Positions 7,956-16,529 of a stretch of 64,000 bases of DNA are shown piece after piece (the first letter of the stretch is position 1; each line of letters opens with the position of its first letter). Origin of the DNA: Nocardioides abyssi (GTDB lineage: Bacteria; Actinomycetota; Actinomycetes; Propionibacteriales; Nocardioidaceae). The stretch covers positions 124,001-188,000 of the forward strand of contig NZ_JAUHJR010000004.1 in NCBI RefSeq assembly GCF_030412915.1, in the 5' to 3' direction. The notes under the pieces are model-generated. The model had not been told where the DNA came from and searched no databases. It saw only the letters and a list, made by a program, of their open reading frames with translations. A program made the translations under genes and the position numbers.

Positions 7956-9140
7956 ATGGCGCGAGCGGTCAGGAGCAGCCTGCTGGTCTCCGGCGCGGCC
8001 GTGCTGGTCCTCGGTACGCCGATCGGGTGCGTGCCCGTGGCCGGGCCGGGGGAGCCGGCCGCCTCGGCCGCCCGGGCGCACCGACCCTCCGGCACCGGCA
8101 CGCTGGCCCTGGACTGGGGCGACCTCGACCGCACCCCGGTAGAGGCGGTCGCGCGCGGCGACTACGTCGTGGTGCAGTCGTGGGAGCACGCGCGGCTGCG
8201 TGAGCTGCACCGGGCGAACCCGGCGCTGAAGGTGTTGATGTACAAGGACGTCTCGGCCGTGGTGCGGGAGCCGCACGAGTCGGGGGTCTTCTCGACCGGC
8301 GTGAGCCTCGCCGAGGCCGAGCGGCGCGGGTGGCTGCTCACCGACGGCCGGGGCCGGGCCCTGGAGTGGGCGGACTGGCGCGGCCTCCATCCCGTCGACG
8401 TCGGTCGCCGCGACTACCAGGACGCCTGGGCCGCGAACGTCCTCGCCGAGCTGCGGCAGCACCCGTGGGACGGGGTCCTGCTCGACGACACGCTGACCAC
8501 GCTCTCGCACCCGACCGTCGGCGGGCGGGTCTCCACCCAGATCCCGACCGACGAGGCGATGTACGCCGCCACGAGCTCGTTCCTGGCCCGGGTCGCGCCC
8601 CGGCTGCGACGCGCGGGCCACCTCGCCGTCCCGAACGTCACCGTCGCGTGGGACACCTGGCGCAGCACCCTCCAGGACTGGTCGCGCCACGTCTCGGGTT
8701 GGGAGAACGAGTACTTCGTCAAGTGGGGCCTGGGTCCGGGGCCGCGCTTCGGCGGCGCCGACTGGCGGTGGAAGGTGCGGATGGCGGCGTGGTGCGCACG
8801 CCGGCGGGTGCCGCTCCTGGCGGTCACCTACGGGTCGCGGCACGACCGGGCCGCGCAGGTCTACCACCGGGCCACCTGGCTGCTGACGTGGAACGGCGTC
8901 ACCGGCGCGAGCATCTACGTCCCCCAGGAGCCCGCCGCCGGGCACCGCCAGCCCCGGGCGAACCTGCCGCTGGGCCGTCCGCTCACCGACCGGCACGTGG
9001 TCGCCGGTGGGGTCCACCGGCGCGATTACACGCGGGGCACGGTCCTGGTGAACCCGACGGCCCGGGCGCGGGAGGTCCGGGCCGGCGGCCGCGGCGTCCG
9101 GCTCCGCCCGCGGACCGCGCTGGTCCTGCGGCGGCGGTGA
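7956..9140 (+). CDS. Secreted glycoside-hydrolase-like protein (GHL15-type)
   Basis: A 394-residue exported protein with an N-terminal hydrophobic segment and a Cys at about residue 25 (PIGC), which may be a weak lipobox. The rest resembles putative glycosidases with a TIM barrel: strands include VLMYKDVS, WDGVLLDDT (acidic pair at a strand end, likely catalytic region), LAVPNVTV and LLAVTYGS. The family is sequence-defined and its substrate is largely unknown; polysaccharide cleavage at the cell surface is inference. ATG at 7956 has a GGGAG site. The divergent neighbour is the Mo-oxidoreductase. Confidence 0.68.
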   Translation: MARAVRSSLLVSGAAVLVLGTPIGCVPVAGPGEPAASAARAHRPSGTGTLALDWGDLDRTPVEAVARGDYVVVQSWEHARLRELHRANPALKVLMYKDVSAVVREPHESGVFSTGVSLAEAERRGWLLTDGRGRALEWADWRGLHPVDVGRRDYQDAWAANVLAELRQHPWDGVLLDDTLTTLSHPTVGGRVSTQIPTDEAMYAATSSFLARVAPRLRRAGHLAVPNVTVAWDTWRSTLQDWSRHVSGWENEYFVKWGLGPGPRFGGADWRWKVRMAAWCARRRVPLLAVTYGSRHDRAAQVYHRATWLLTWNGVTGASIYVPQEPAAGHRQPRANLPLGRPLTDRHVVAGGVHRRDYTRGTVLVNPTARAREVRAGGRGVRLRPRTALVLRRR

Positions 9141-9232
9141 GCACGTTCCGCCGCGGCGCCGGGGCACCACGTCGTACCGTCGTCCATCCGCGCGGGCCGC
9201 CGCGCCTGCACGCACGAGCCCGGGGGTGGTCG

Positions 9233-9559
9233 GTGGACGAGCTCGACGGTCACCTCCGGCGCGCGACGGCGGACCGGCTGGCCTACGACGTGGGCAGCGG
9301 CGAGCTCGTGGTCCGGCCGCTCGACGGGGCGGGGGAGCGGCGCCTGGTCGTCGGCCGCCAGGCCGTGCGCAACGCGCTCCAGTCCGCCCTGCTCGCCGCC
9401 GACCCGGCCCCCGAGGTCGGCGACGACGCGCTGGCGGCGGGCGCGCGGGTCTTCCTGGCGACCTACGACGCCGACCCGGCGGCGACGGAGGCGCTGGTGC
9501 GACGGAGCGCGGCGCAGTTCGAGGGGACGGCGGCGGCACGGCGCAAGCGGCAGGGCTGA
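9233..9559 (+). CDS. Hypothetical protein, 108 aa
   Basis: A small soluble protein, VDELDGHLRRATADRLAYDV at the start, mostly helical and Ala/Arg-rich, with no recognised domain. The frame stays open back to a GTG at 9137 that would overlap the stop of the glycosidase-like gene (GTGA), but the extra 32 residues look like noncoding GC-rich sequence, so the GTG at 9233 with GGGGGTGG upstream is preferred. Function unknown. Coding status rests on frame length and codon pattern only. Confidence 0.5.
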   Translation: MDELDGHLRRATADRLAYDVGSGELVVRPLDGAGERRLVVGRQAVRNALQSALLAADPAPEVGDDALAAGARVFLATYDADPAATEALVRRSAAQFEGTAAARRKRQG

Positions 9560-9566
9560 GCGGTGG

Positions 9567-9580
9567 TATAACACGTTCTA
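9567..9580. promoter_or_regulatory. KstR-like operator (TNNAACNNGTTNNA)
   Basis: TATAACACGTTCTA fits every fixed position of the 14-bp consensus described for the TetR-family steroid-catabolism repressor KstR in mycobacteria. It lies 38 bp before the ATG of the SDR gene at 9618, in a locally A/T-rich promoter region. Confidence 0.5.
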
Positions 9581-9617
9581 GTTTTGTCGTCGTTCGCAGG
9601 AATCATGGGGGAGTCGC

Positions 9618-10433
9618 ATGCGCCAGCTCACCGGTCGGGTCGCGGTCGTCACGGGGGCGGGGAGCGGCATCGGCCGGGTGACCGCCGAACGGCTCGCGGC
9701 CCGCGGGTGCCACCTGGCGCTCGTCGACGTCAGCCCCGACGGCGTCGAGCAGACGGCTGCGGCGGTGCGGGCGGCCGGCGTCACCGCCTCGACACACGTC
9801 GCGGACGTCTCCGACGCCGACCGGGTGGGCGAGCTGCCGGAGGAGGTCCTCGACGTCCACGGCGCCGTGCACGTGCTCGTCAACAACGCCGGCGTCACGT
9901 CGGCCGGCGCGTTCGCCGACGAGAAGCTCGACGACGTGCGCTGGATGGTCGGGGTGAACATGTGGGGCGTCGTCCACGGCTGCCACGCGTTCCTGCCGGT
10001 GCTGCTGGAGCAGGACGAGGCGCACATCGTGAACGTCTCGAGCATGACCGGCCTGCTCGGGCTGCCGCACAACGCGACGTACGCCCTGACCAAGGGCGCG
10101 GTGAAGTCGTTCACCGAGGGCCTGCGCGGCGAGCTGATCACGACCGGCGTCGGCGTGAGCACGATCTTCCCGGGCACCCACCGCACCAACATCACCAGCA
10201 GCGCCCGCGGCGCCGAGGGCCAGCGGATCGCCAAGCTGGGCACGTCGCGGATGTCGGCGCTGATGCCGCCGCCGTCCCGCGTGGCGAAGGCGATCGTGCG
10301 GGCCATCGAGAAGGACAAGCCGCGCATGGTCGTCGGCCCCGACGCCCGCGTGCTCGACCTCGCCGCACGCCTCGCCCCGGGGCGCACCGGGCTGGTCGGC
10401 CGCGCCACCTCGCGGCTGGCGACCAAGCACTGA
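9618..10433 (+). CDS. Short-chain dehydrogenase/reductase
   Basis: A classical SDR of 271 residues. It has the cofactor motif TGAGSGIG at about residues 12-19, NNAG at about 93, a catalytic Ser in NVSSMTG and the YALTK pair (Tyr and Lys) about 13 residues later. Asp in LVDVS at the end of strand 2 suggests NAD(H) preference. It would oxidise or reduce an alcohol/ketone in the cytosol. The promoter carries a KstR-like operator, so a lipid or steroid substrate is possible, but no other steroid gene is in the window. A GGGGGAG site precedes the ATG. Confidence 0.92.
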   Translation: MRQLTGRVAVVTGAGSGIGRVTAERLAARGCHLALVDVSPDGVEQTAAAVRAAGVTASTHVADVSDADRVGELPEEVLDVHGAVHVLVNNAGVTSAGAFADEKLDDVRWMVGVNMWGVVHGCHAFLPVLLEQDEAHIVNVSSMTGLLGLPHNATYALTKGAVKSFTEGLRGELITTGVGVSTIFPGTHRTNITSSARGAEGQRIAKLGTSRMSALMPPPSRVAKAIVRAIEKDKPRMVVGPDARVLDLAARLAPGRTGLVGRATSRLATKH

Positions 10434-10491
10434 GGACCAGGCACGGACGGACAGGGGCCGGGCGATCACCGGGGGAGCGGGGCCGCCCCGA

Positions 10492-10497
10492 TAGCGT
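10492..10497 (+). promoter_or_regulatory. -10 element of the mannosyltransferase gene (leaderless type)
   Basis: TAGCGT ends 7 nt before the GTG at 10505; there is no purine-rich ribosome site in between. Confidence 0.5.
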
Positions 10498-10504
10498 CCG
10501 GGTC

Positions 10505-12214
10505 GTGAACTCCGACCGCACGGGCGCGACCGCCGAGGTGGGCGCCGACGTGGGCGCCGAGGTGGGCAACACCGGGCGTCGCGTCCCCGTCGGCCGATCG
10601 CGGGTCGAGGACCCGGTGGTCGGGTGGACCGCGGCGATCGGCGTCGCGCTCCTGGCGCTGGTGCTGCGGCTGTGGAACCTCGGCGACCCCAAGCAGTTCC
10701 AGTTCGACGAGACCTACTACGCCAAGGACGCGTGGTCGCTGGCCAACCACGGCTACGTGCGGGAGTACGTCGAGGACGCGAACGACTCGATCCTCGCCGG
10801 CACCACCGACGGCCTGTGGGAGTCCGAGCCGTCGATGATCGTCCATCCCGAGGTCGGCAAGTGGCTGATCGGCCTGGGGGAGCGGCTCTTCGGCATGGAC
10901 CCGTTCGGCTGGCGGGTGGCCTCCGCGGTCGTCGGCGCCCTGATGGTGCTGGTCATGGTGCGCCTGGTGCGGCGGATGACCCGCTCGACGCTGCTCGGCG
11001 TCGTCGGCGGCCTGCTGCTGATGTTCGACGGGCTGCACTTCGTGCTCTCGCGGCTCGCGCTGCTCGACATCTTCCTGGCGTTCTTCACCCTGTGCGCCGT
11101 GGCCTGCGTCGTGGCCGACCGGGACTGGTACCGCGCCCGGCTCGCCGCGCTCGCCCCCGACCCCGTCACCTCGGGATGGGGGCCGGTGCGGGGGCTGCTG
11201 TGGCGGCCGTGGCTGCTCGCGGCCGGGGTCTGCTTCGGGCTGGCGCTCGGCACCAAGTGGACGGCGGCGTACCCGCTCGCGGCGTTCGGCCTGCTCGTCT
11301 GGGCCTGGAGCGCAGGCGCCCGGAAGGCGCGCGGGGTGCGGCGGCCGGTGCTGCGCTCGGCGGTGGTCGACGGGCTGCCGGCGTTCGGCTGGCTCGTCGT
11401 GGTCGCGCTGGTCGTCTACGTCGCGTCGTGGACGGGCTGGCTGGTGCACGCCGCGGAGTACGAGAAGAGCCTGTCCTCGACGCAGTACACCCAGTTCGAG
11501 GCCGAGCGTCCCTGCGACGCCGACGGCAACGAGGCCAACGACGACGACTCCGGCGCCCGCTGGCCGACCGCCACCCAGCCGGACGCGAAGGGCCCGGCGG
11601 AGGTCGTCCAGTCGCTGCGGTCGCTGTGGAGCTACCACCAGGACCTGCTGACCTTCCACACCCACTACCTCAACTGCAGCGAGCACACCTACGCCTCGCA
11701 GCCGTCGGGGTGGCTGCTGATGAACCGGCCCGTCGGCGTCGCCGCCGACGTCGACATCCAGCCCGGCACCCGCGGTTGCGACGCGCCGGAGGGCAGCGAC
11801 TGCCTGCGCCAGGTGCTGCTCATCGGCACGCCGGTGCTGTGGTGGGGCGGCATCGTCGCGCTCGTGCTCGCGCTGGTGACCTGGGTCGGCGCCCGCGACT
11901 GGCGGGCCGGGGTCGCGGTGGTCGGCGCGGCGTCGACCTGGCTGCCGTGGCTGCAGTACGACGACCGGCCGATCTTCTTGTTCTACGTCTCGTTGACGCT
12001 GCCGTTCGTCGTGCTGGCGATCGTGCTGGCCATGGGCCGGCTGGTCGGGCCGTCGCGGGTGCCGAGCAGGCGACGCACCGTCGGCGTCGTGCTGTCCGGG
12101 TCGTTCCTCGTGCTGGTGGTGCTCAACTTCGCGTGGTTCTGGCCGGTCTTCACCCACGGCCTGCTGACGCACGCCGAGTGGCTCGACCGCATCTGGTTCG
12201 AGCGCTGGATCTGA
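10505..12214 (+). CDS. pmt: Dolichyl-phosphate-mannose--protein mannosyltransferase (GT39)
   Basis: The 569-residue membrane protein transfers mannose from polyprenyl-phosphate-mannose to secreted proteins on the outer face of the membrane. The first extracytoplasmic loop has the acidic catalytic motif FDETYYAKDA (about residues 67-76), followed by about ten hydrophobic segments. A Cys-containing loop and the late LPWLQYDDRPIFLFY segment are typical of actinobacterial Pmt. Its donor would be made by the Ppm1-like synthase at 22543-23298. GTG at 10505 matches a leaderless promoter; the acidic, Val/Gly/Ala-rich first 35 residues are variable. Confidence 0.93.
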   Translation: MNSDRTGATAEVGADVGAEVGNTGRRVPVGRSRVEDPVVGWTAAIGVALLALVLRLWNLGDPKQFQFDETYYAKDAWSLANHGYVREYVEDANDSILAGTTDGLWESEPSMIVHPEVGKWLIGLGERLFGMDPFGWRVASAVVGALMVLVMVRLVRRMTRSTLLGVVGGLLLMFDGLHFVLSRLALLDIFLAFFTLCAVACVVADRDWYRARLAALAPDPVTSGWGPVRGLLWRPWLLAAGVCFGLALGTKWTAAYPLAAFGLLVWAWSAGARKARGVRRPVLRSAVVDGLPAFGWLVVVALVVYVASWTGWLVHAAEYEKSLSSTQYTQFEAERPCDADGNEANDDDSGARWPTATQPDAKGPAEVVQSLRSLWSYHQDLLTFHTHYLNCSEHTYASQPSGWLLMNRPVGVAADVDIQPGTRGCDAPEGSDCLRQVLLIGTPVLWWGGIVALVLALVTWVGARDWRAGVAVVGAASTWLPWLQYDDRPIFLFYVSLTLPFVVLAIVLAMGRLVGPSRVPSRRRTVGVVLSGSFLVLVVLNFAWFWPVFTHGLLTHAEWLDRIWFERWI

Positions 12215-12278
12215 CCGAGTGGCGGTCGTCCTGCAGTGGGCCGGGGAGGAGCGCCACCGCCTCCCGATCTGAGCATGT

Positions 12279-12291
12279 TGACATAATGTCA
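12279..12291. promoter_or_regulatory. Perfect palindrome TGACATAATGTCA
   Basis: A 13-bp perfect inverted repeat (6-bp arms around one central base) 90 bp before the dehydrogenase at 12381. The left half also forms TTGACA. It lies in the most A/T-rich patch between the two genes and is a likely operator for the dehydrogenase; the binding protein is unknown. Confidence 0.45.
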
Positions 12292-12380
12292 GTTATCGGC
12301 GATCCGGATCGGGCTGCTGAGAGCGGGGTGAACGGGACACCGGGACGGTCCATCACCCGACACGAAGGACGGTCCACCCG

Positions 12381-13568
12381 ATGAAGGCAGTGACGTGGCA
12401 GGGCGCGCACGACATGCAGGTCACCGACGTTCCCGACCCTCGGATCCAGGAGCCCACCGACGTCGTCATCAAGGTCACGTCGACCGGTCTGTGCGGCTCG
12501 GACCTGCACCTGTACGAGACGCTGGCGCCGTTCATGGAGCCGGGCGACATCGTCGGCCACGAGCCGATGGGCATCGTCGAGGAGATCGGCCCTGAGGTCA
12601 CCGAGCTCGCCGTGGGTGACCGCGTCGTCGTCCCGTTCAACGTCTCCTGCGGGTCGTGCTGGATGTGCGACCGGCACCTCTACAGCCAGTGCGAGACGAC
12701 CCAGAACCCCGAGCACGGCACCGGCGCCAGCTTCTTCGGCTACTCCAAGCTCTACGGCCAGGTCCCGGGCGGCCAGGCGGAGTACATGCGCGTGCCCTTC
12801 GGCAACTTCCTGCCGGTCAAGGTGCCGCACGAGCACGACGACGACCGGTTCCTCTTCCTCTCCGACGTGCTCCCGACCGCCTGGCAGGGCCTGAAGTACG
12901 CCGACGTCCCCGACGGCGGCACGCTCCTGGTCATGGGTGCCGGCCCGATCGGCGACATGGCCGCCCGGATGGGTGTGCGCGCCGGCTACCGCGTCATCAG
13001 CGTCGACCGGGTGCCCGAGCGCCTCGCCCGGGTCGAGGCGTTCGGCGCCGAGCCGCTCCACCTCGACGAGGCCGACGAGGTCGGCGGGGTCGCCTCGGTG
13101 GTGCGCGAGCTCACCGGCGGCCGGGGCGCGGACTCGGTCATCGACGCCGTCGGCATGGAGGCCCACGGGTCCCCCGCCGCCCAGGGCGTGCAGAAGTTCG
13201 TCGGCCTGATGCCCGACGCGATCGCCGAGCCGATGCTCAAGAACGCCGGCCTCGACCGCCTCGCCGCGCTGCACACCGCGATCGAGGCCGTCCGCCGCGG
13301 CGGCACGGTGTCGATCTCCGGGGTCTACGGCGGCGCCGTCGACCCGATGCCGATGTTCCAGCTCTTCGACAAGCAGGTGCAGGTGCGGATGGGCCAGGCC
13401 AACGTCCGCGCGCACACCGGCGAGCTGCTCGAGATGCTCGTCGAGGACGACCCGTTCGGCGTCGACGCGTTCGCGACCCACCACCTCCCGCTCGCCGAGG
13501 CGCCGCAGGCCTACGAGCACTTCCAGAAGAAGGAGGAGGGCATGGTCAAGGTTGTCTTCCGACCCTGA
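12381..13568 (+). CDS. Zinc-dependent alcohol/formaldehyde dehydrogenase family protein
   Basis: The 395-residue protein belongs to the zinc MDR dehydrogenases and resembles the FdhA-like, glutathione-independent formaldehyde dehydrogenase branch in length. Catalytic zinc ligands are in GLCGSDLH and GHEP. Structural zinc Cys residues lie in the SCGSCWMCDRHLYSQC segment (about 90-105). The nucleotide-binding motif is VMGAGPIGD at about 193. It should oxidise a small aldehyde or alcohol with NAD in the cytosol. It stands alone behind a 166-bp upstream region with the palindrome at 12279. Confidence 0.92.
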   Translation: MKAVTWQGAHDMQVTDVPDPRIQEPTDVVIKVTSTGLCGSDLHLYETLAPFMEPGDIVGHEPMGIVEEIGPEVTELAVGDRVVVPFNVSCGSCWMCDRHLYSQCETTQNPEHGTGASFFGYSKLYGQVPGGQAEYMRVPFGNFLPVKVPHEHDDDRFLFLSDVLPTAWQGLKYADVPDGGTLLVMGAGPIGDMAARMGVRAGYRVISVDRVPERLARVEAFGAEPLHLDEADEVGGVASVVRELTGGRGADSVIDAVGMEAHGSPAAQGVQKFVGLMPDAIAEPMLKNAGLDRLAALHTAIEAVRRGGTVSISGVYGGAVDPMPMFQLFDKQVQVRMGQANVRAHTGELLEMLVEDDPFGVDAFATHHLPLAEAPQAYEHFQKKEEGMVKVVFRP

Positions 13569-13659
13569 CCGACCCTCGCTCCCCTGGCTCCGCGGGCCGT
13601 CCAGGTCACACCGACCCGGCCGGCTCGCGGTCGTCCGGGCCCGCGAGGCGGTCAGGTGG

Positions 13660-14466
13660 TCAGGCGGTCAGGAAGACGCGCAGCGCGGAGACGAACGCGT
13701 CCGGCTGCTCGGAGTGCACCCAGTGGCCGGCGCCCTTGACGGTGACCAGCCGGGTGCGGGGGAAGAGCTCGCGCATCGTCTCGTCGTGCTCGGGTCGGAC
13801 GTACGGCGAGCGCTCGCCCGCGAGCCACAGCACCGGGTGGTCGAAGGTCGCGCCGAGCTCCGGGAACCCGCCGATCGTCGCCAGCTCGGCGCGCAGCAGC
13901 GACAGGTTGGCCTGCCAGCGGAAGTCCGGGCCGCGCGAGCGCAGGTTCTGCAGGAGGAACCCGCGGACCCGCTCGTCGGGGACGTCCTCGGCGAGCAGGC
14001 GGTCGGCGTCCGCGCGGCGCACGACGGCGGCGAGGTCGAGCCGCGCGAGGCTGTCGAGCAGGTGCTCGAACTCCCCCGTGCCGCCGCCCGCGGCGGTGTC
14101 GACCGGCGAGATGTCGACGACGACGAGCCGGTCGACCAGCTCGGGGTGCCGCAGCGCCAGCACCATGGCGACCTTGCCGCCCATCGAGTGGCCCACCACG
14201 TGCACGGGCCCGTCGGCGGCGAACCCGCCGCGCAGGTGCTCGGCGACCGCGTCGGCGACGTCGACGTAGTCCACCGAGTCGGTCCAGCCGGAGCGGCCGT
14301 GGTTGGGCAGGTCGACGAGCAACGAGTGCAGGTCCGGCACGAGCGCCTTGGCGGCCTGGGTGAAGTTCTTGCCCTGGCCGAAGAGCCCGTGGAGGAACAC
14401 CGTGCGGGCGCCCTCGGGTCCTCCCACCTCGGCGTCGTGGATCGCGCGGTCCGGCTCCGTGGTCAC
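13660..14466 (-). CDS. Alpha/beta hydrolase
   Basis: A 268-residue hydrolase. The nucleophile elbow GHSMGG places Ser at about residue 94, the oxyanion region is LHGLFGQGKNF, and the catalytic His is in GAGHWVHSEQP near the C-terminus. An acid in the WLAGERSPYV region would complete the triad. It resembles YbfF/ABHD11-type esterases; the substrate is unknown. GTG at 14466 is supported by a leaderless -10 element; the frame upstream is antisense to nothing conserved. It converges with the dehydrogenase gene across about 90 bp. Confidence 0.9.
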   Translation of the reverse strand: MTTEPDRAIHDAEVGGPEGARTVFLHGLFGQGKNFTQAAKALVPDLHSLLVDLPNHGRSGWTDSVDYVDVADAVAEHLRGGFAADGPVHVVGHSMGGKVAMVLALRHPELVDRLVVVDISPVDTAAGGGTGEFEHLLDSLARLDLAAVVRRADADRLLAEDVPDERVRGFLLQNLRSRGPDFRWQANLSLLRAELATIGGFPELGATFDHPVLWLAGERSPYVRPEHDETMRELFPRTRLVTVKGAGHWVHSEQPDAFVSALRVFLTA

Positions 14467-14473
14467 GCCCCGC

Positions 14474-14479
14474 AGCCTA
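14474..14479 (-). promoter_or_regulatory. -10 element of the alpha/beta hydrolase gene (leaderless type)
   Basis: TAGGCT on the minus strand, 7 nt before the GTG at 14466. Confidence 0.48.
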
Positions 14480-14649
14480 GGTGGCCCATCCCCCGCGGCG
14501 CCGGGCCGGTCGGCCGGACCCCCGGTGGCGTGCCCACGCGCCCGATCGGTCGGCGCGGATGACCTGATCAGGTCATCTCCGGTGTGTTGTGCCCCACAAG
14601 GCCGGTGCAGCGGCCTACCGTCGTCGGGACGACTTTGGGGGTCATCGCC

Positions 14650-14790
14650 ATGTGGGACACCGTCCAGACCAACGCCCGACCGATCTCGCACGACCTGCCG
14701 TGCGGCCAGTGCGGCCACGCCGTGCACACCTACCTCGCCTGCTCCGACACCTGCGACTGCCAGCCCACGCGGGACCTCGTCCGCAGCTGA
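14650..14790 (+). CDS. Cys-rich small protein, 46 aa
   Basis: A short gene with an ATG at 14650 and a TTGGGGG ribosome site 7 nt upstream. The 46-residue product is soluble and carries five Cys and two His: PCGQCGHAVH and ACSDTCDCQP. This pattern could hold one zinc ion. I do not recognise a named family, although short actinobacterial proteins of this kind exist. An ATG at 14584 would add 22 residues with no Cys pattern and no ribosome site. A strong hairpin follows 2 nt after the stop codon. Confidence 0.6.
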   Translation: MWDTVQTNARPISHDLPCGQCGHAVHTYLACSDTCDCQPTRDLVRS

Positions 14791-14791
14791 C

Positions 14792-14822
14792 CCGGCAGAC
14801 CCGACCTGACCGGGTCCGCCGG
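14792..14822. terminator. Hairpin between convergent genes
   Basis: A 12-bp stem with one mismatch (14792-14803 against 14811-14822) and a 7-nt loop lies between the small Cys-rich gene and the PhoD-like gene. Its position suits a bidirectional terminator. Confidence 0.55.
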
Positions 14823-14837
14823 CGGGTGCGACGCGCG

Positions 14838-16529
14838 TCAGTCCCGGAACGGCACGTCGACCGCCGCGACCTGCTCGAGCACCGGCCGCTCGGCCTCGCC
14901 GCGGTCCACGCCGCGCGACCAGGCCAGGTGCAGCTCGCGCTCACGCAGCTCGAGCACGGCCAGGTTGTTGTCGTACCAGGGGCCGCGCGGCAGCCGCCAC
15001 CGCAGCGGGCTGCGCGGCACGCGCCCCCCGAGCAGCCGACCCGTGGGCCGCGCCCTGCCGTACGCCGCCAGCGCGGTCGCCGCCTGCATGAACCGCGGCA
15101 GCGGGTTGCGGATCGGCGAGCAGACCGCCTGCACGATCACGCTCTGCGCGGTGCGACCGCCGGCCGGGTCCGGCTCGGCGAGGGCGACGTAGCTGTGGTG
15201 GACGTCGCCGGAGAGGAAGGTGACGGTACGCGGCGCCCTGCCCCGCTCCCCCGCGGCCACCTCGACGACCATCCGGCCCACCCGCTGGAAGCCGTCCTGG
15301 AACGCCGCCCAGTGCTCGAGGTCGGCGGCCTGGCGCGCCCACTCGCCGAACGGCTTGAAGATCCGCCCCAGCCGGCCCTGGGCCAGCGCCTCGCCGAACG
15401 CCTCGGCGTGGTGCAGCGCCGGCGCGAGGAGGAACGGCAGCGAGGTGCCCACGACGAGGTGGTCGACGTCGCCGGTCATCCGCTGGTCGAGCCATTCCAT
15501 CTCCGCGTCGTCGAGCATGCAGCGCCGGTCGGGGGTAAGCACGCGGGCCGCCCGGGAGTCGACGACGACCAGGCGCGCCTGGGTGTCGAAGTCGCGGGAG
15601 AAGCTCCAGCGGTAGCTGTCGGGCTGCTGGTCGGCCCGGTCGGCGAGCGCGTCGACGTCGGCGGTGACGTCGAGCTCGTCGTCGAGCTCGTCGTCGCCGT
15701 CGTGGTCGCGGATCCGCCGCCACAGCGGGTCGGCGTCCCGGTCGGCGGGGCCGAGGTTGCCGAGGTGCTGGTAGACCCAGTAGGACCCGAGGCCGCCGAC
15801 CACCCGGTCGTGCCACCAGTCGGTGGCCTCCATCTGCGCACGCCAGTCGGCGCTGGTGTTCCAGTCGTCGCGGATGTCGTGGTCGTCGAAGATCATCGCG
15901 CTGGGCAGCGTGGAGAGCAGCCAGCGGTTGGCGGCCTCGCCCCAGGCGAGCCGGTAGAGGTGGCTGTACTCCTCGTAGTCCTTCAGCTCGTGCCACGGCG
16001 CCTGGTCCGGGTCGCGCCGCTGCTCGATGAAGGCCTTCATCTCCTCGCTGGTGTCGTCGGCGTAGACCTGGTCGCCGAGGAAGAGCACCAGGTCCGGCCA
16101 CTCGTCGTCGGCCACCCCGGAGCTGGTGTCACCGGCGAGGTGCAGCGCGTAGGAGCGCAGCGCGTCGACGCCGTGCTGGGCGTTGCCCGCGGCGTCGTGG
16201 GACACGCTGACCCGGCACGAGCCGAACAGCATCCGCAGCGGCCGGCCCGCCTCGAGGGTGCCGATCACTGGCGCCGGGTAAGGGCTGTTGGCGGGCGGCC
16301 ACACCTGCGCGCCGTCCAGCTCGACGACGTACGGCGTGCGGGTGCCGGGGCGCAGCCCGTCGACCTCGACCAGGGCGTAGTGGTGCTCGTGGACGGCGAA
16401 GGTGCGCGTCTCCCCCGTCGCCGCGCCCGCCCGGACCGTCACCCGCGCGGCGCGCTCGGTCTCCACCCACACGGTCGCGCTGGTCTCGTCGACGAACCGC
16501 AGGAGCGGTCCGAGCCGGAGGTCGCTCAC
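14838..16529 (-). CDS. PhoD-like metallophosphatase
   Basis: A 563-residue alkaline phosphatase D family protein. After an N-terminal beta-sandwich come the metallophosphatase motifs: GSCRVSVSHD, LFLGDQVYADD, IFDDHDIRDDWN and the late FLSGDVHHSY. These residues bind the Fe/Ca or Mn pair that hydrolyses phosphate di- or monoesters. No signal peptide or Tat motif is visible, so it is probably cytosolic, unlike secreted PhoD. The insert rich in Asp at about 260-285 is unusual. GTG overlaps the stop of the dehydrogenase upstream by 4 bp, so they form an operon. Confidence 0.88.
   Translation of the reverse strand: MSDLRLGPLLRFVDETSATVWVETERAARVTVRAGAATGETRTFAVHEHHYALVEVDGLRPGTRTPYVVELDGAQVWPPANSPYPAPVIGTLEAGRPLRMLFGSCRVSVSHDAAGNAQHGVDALRSYALHLAGDTSSGVADDEWPDLVLFLGDQVYADDTSEEMKAFIEQRRDPDQAPWHELKDYEEYSHLYRLAWGEAANRWLLSTLPSAMIFDDHDIRDDWNTSADWRAQMEATDWWHDRVVGGLGSYWVYQHLGNLGPADRDADPLWRRIRDHDGDDELDDELDVTADVDALADRADQQPDSYRWSFSRDFDTQARLVVVDSRAARVLTPDRRCMLDDAEMEWLDQRMTGDVDHLVVGTSLPFLLAPALHHAEAFGEALAQGRLGRIFKPFGEWARQAADLEHWAAFQDGFQRVGRMVVEVAAGERGRAPRTVTFLSGDVHHSYVALAEPDPAGGRTAQSVIVQAVCSPIRNPLPRFMQAATALAAYGRARPTGRLLGGRVPRSPLRWRLPRGPWYDNNLAVLELRERELHLAWSRGVDRGEAERPVLEQVAAVDVPFRD

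Noticed and set aside
9137-9232. Longer start (GTG at 9137) for the 108-residue protein
   Set aside because: It overlaps the previous stop nicely, but the added residues look noncoding; kept only as an alternative.
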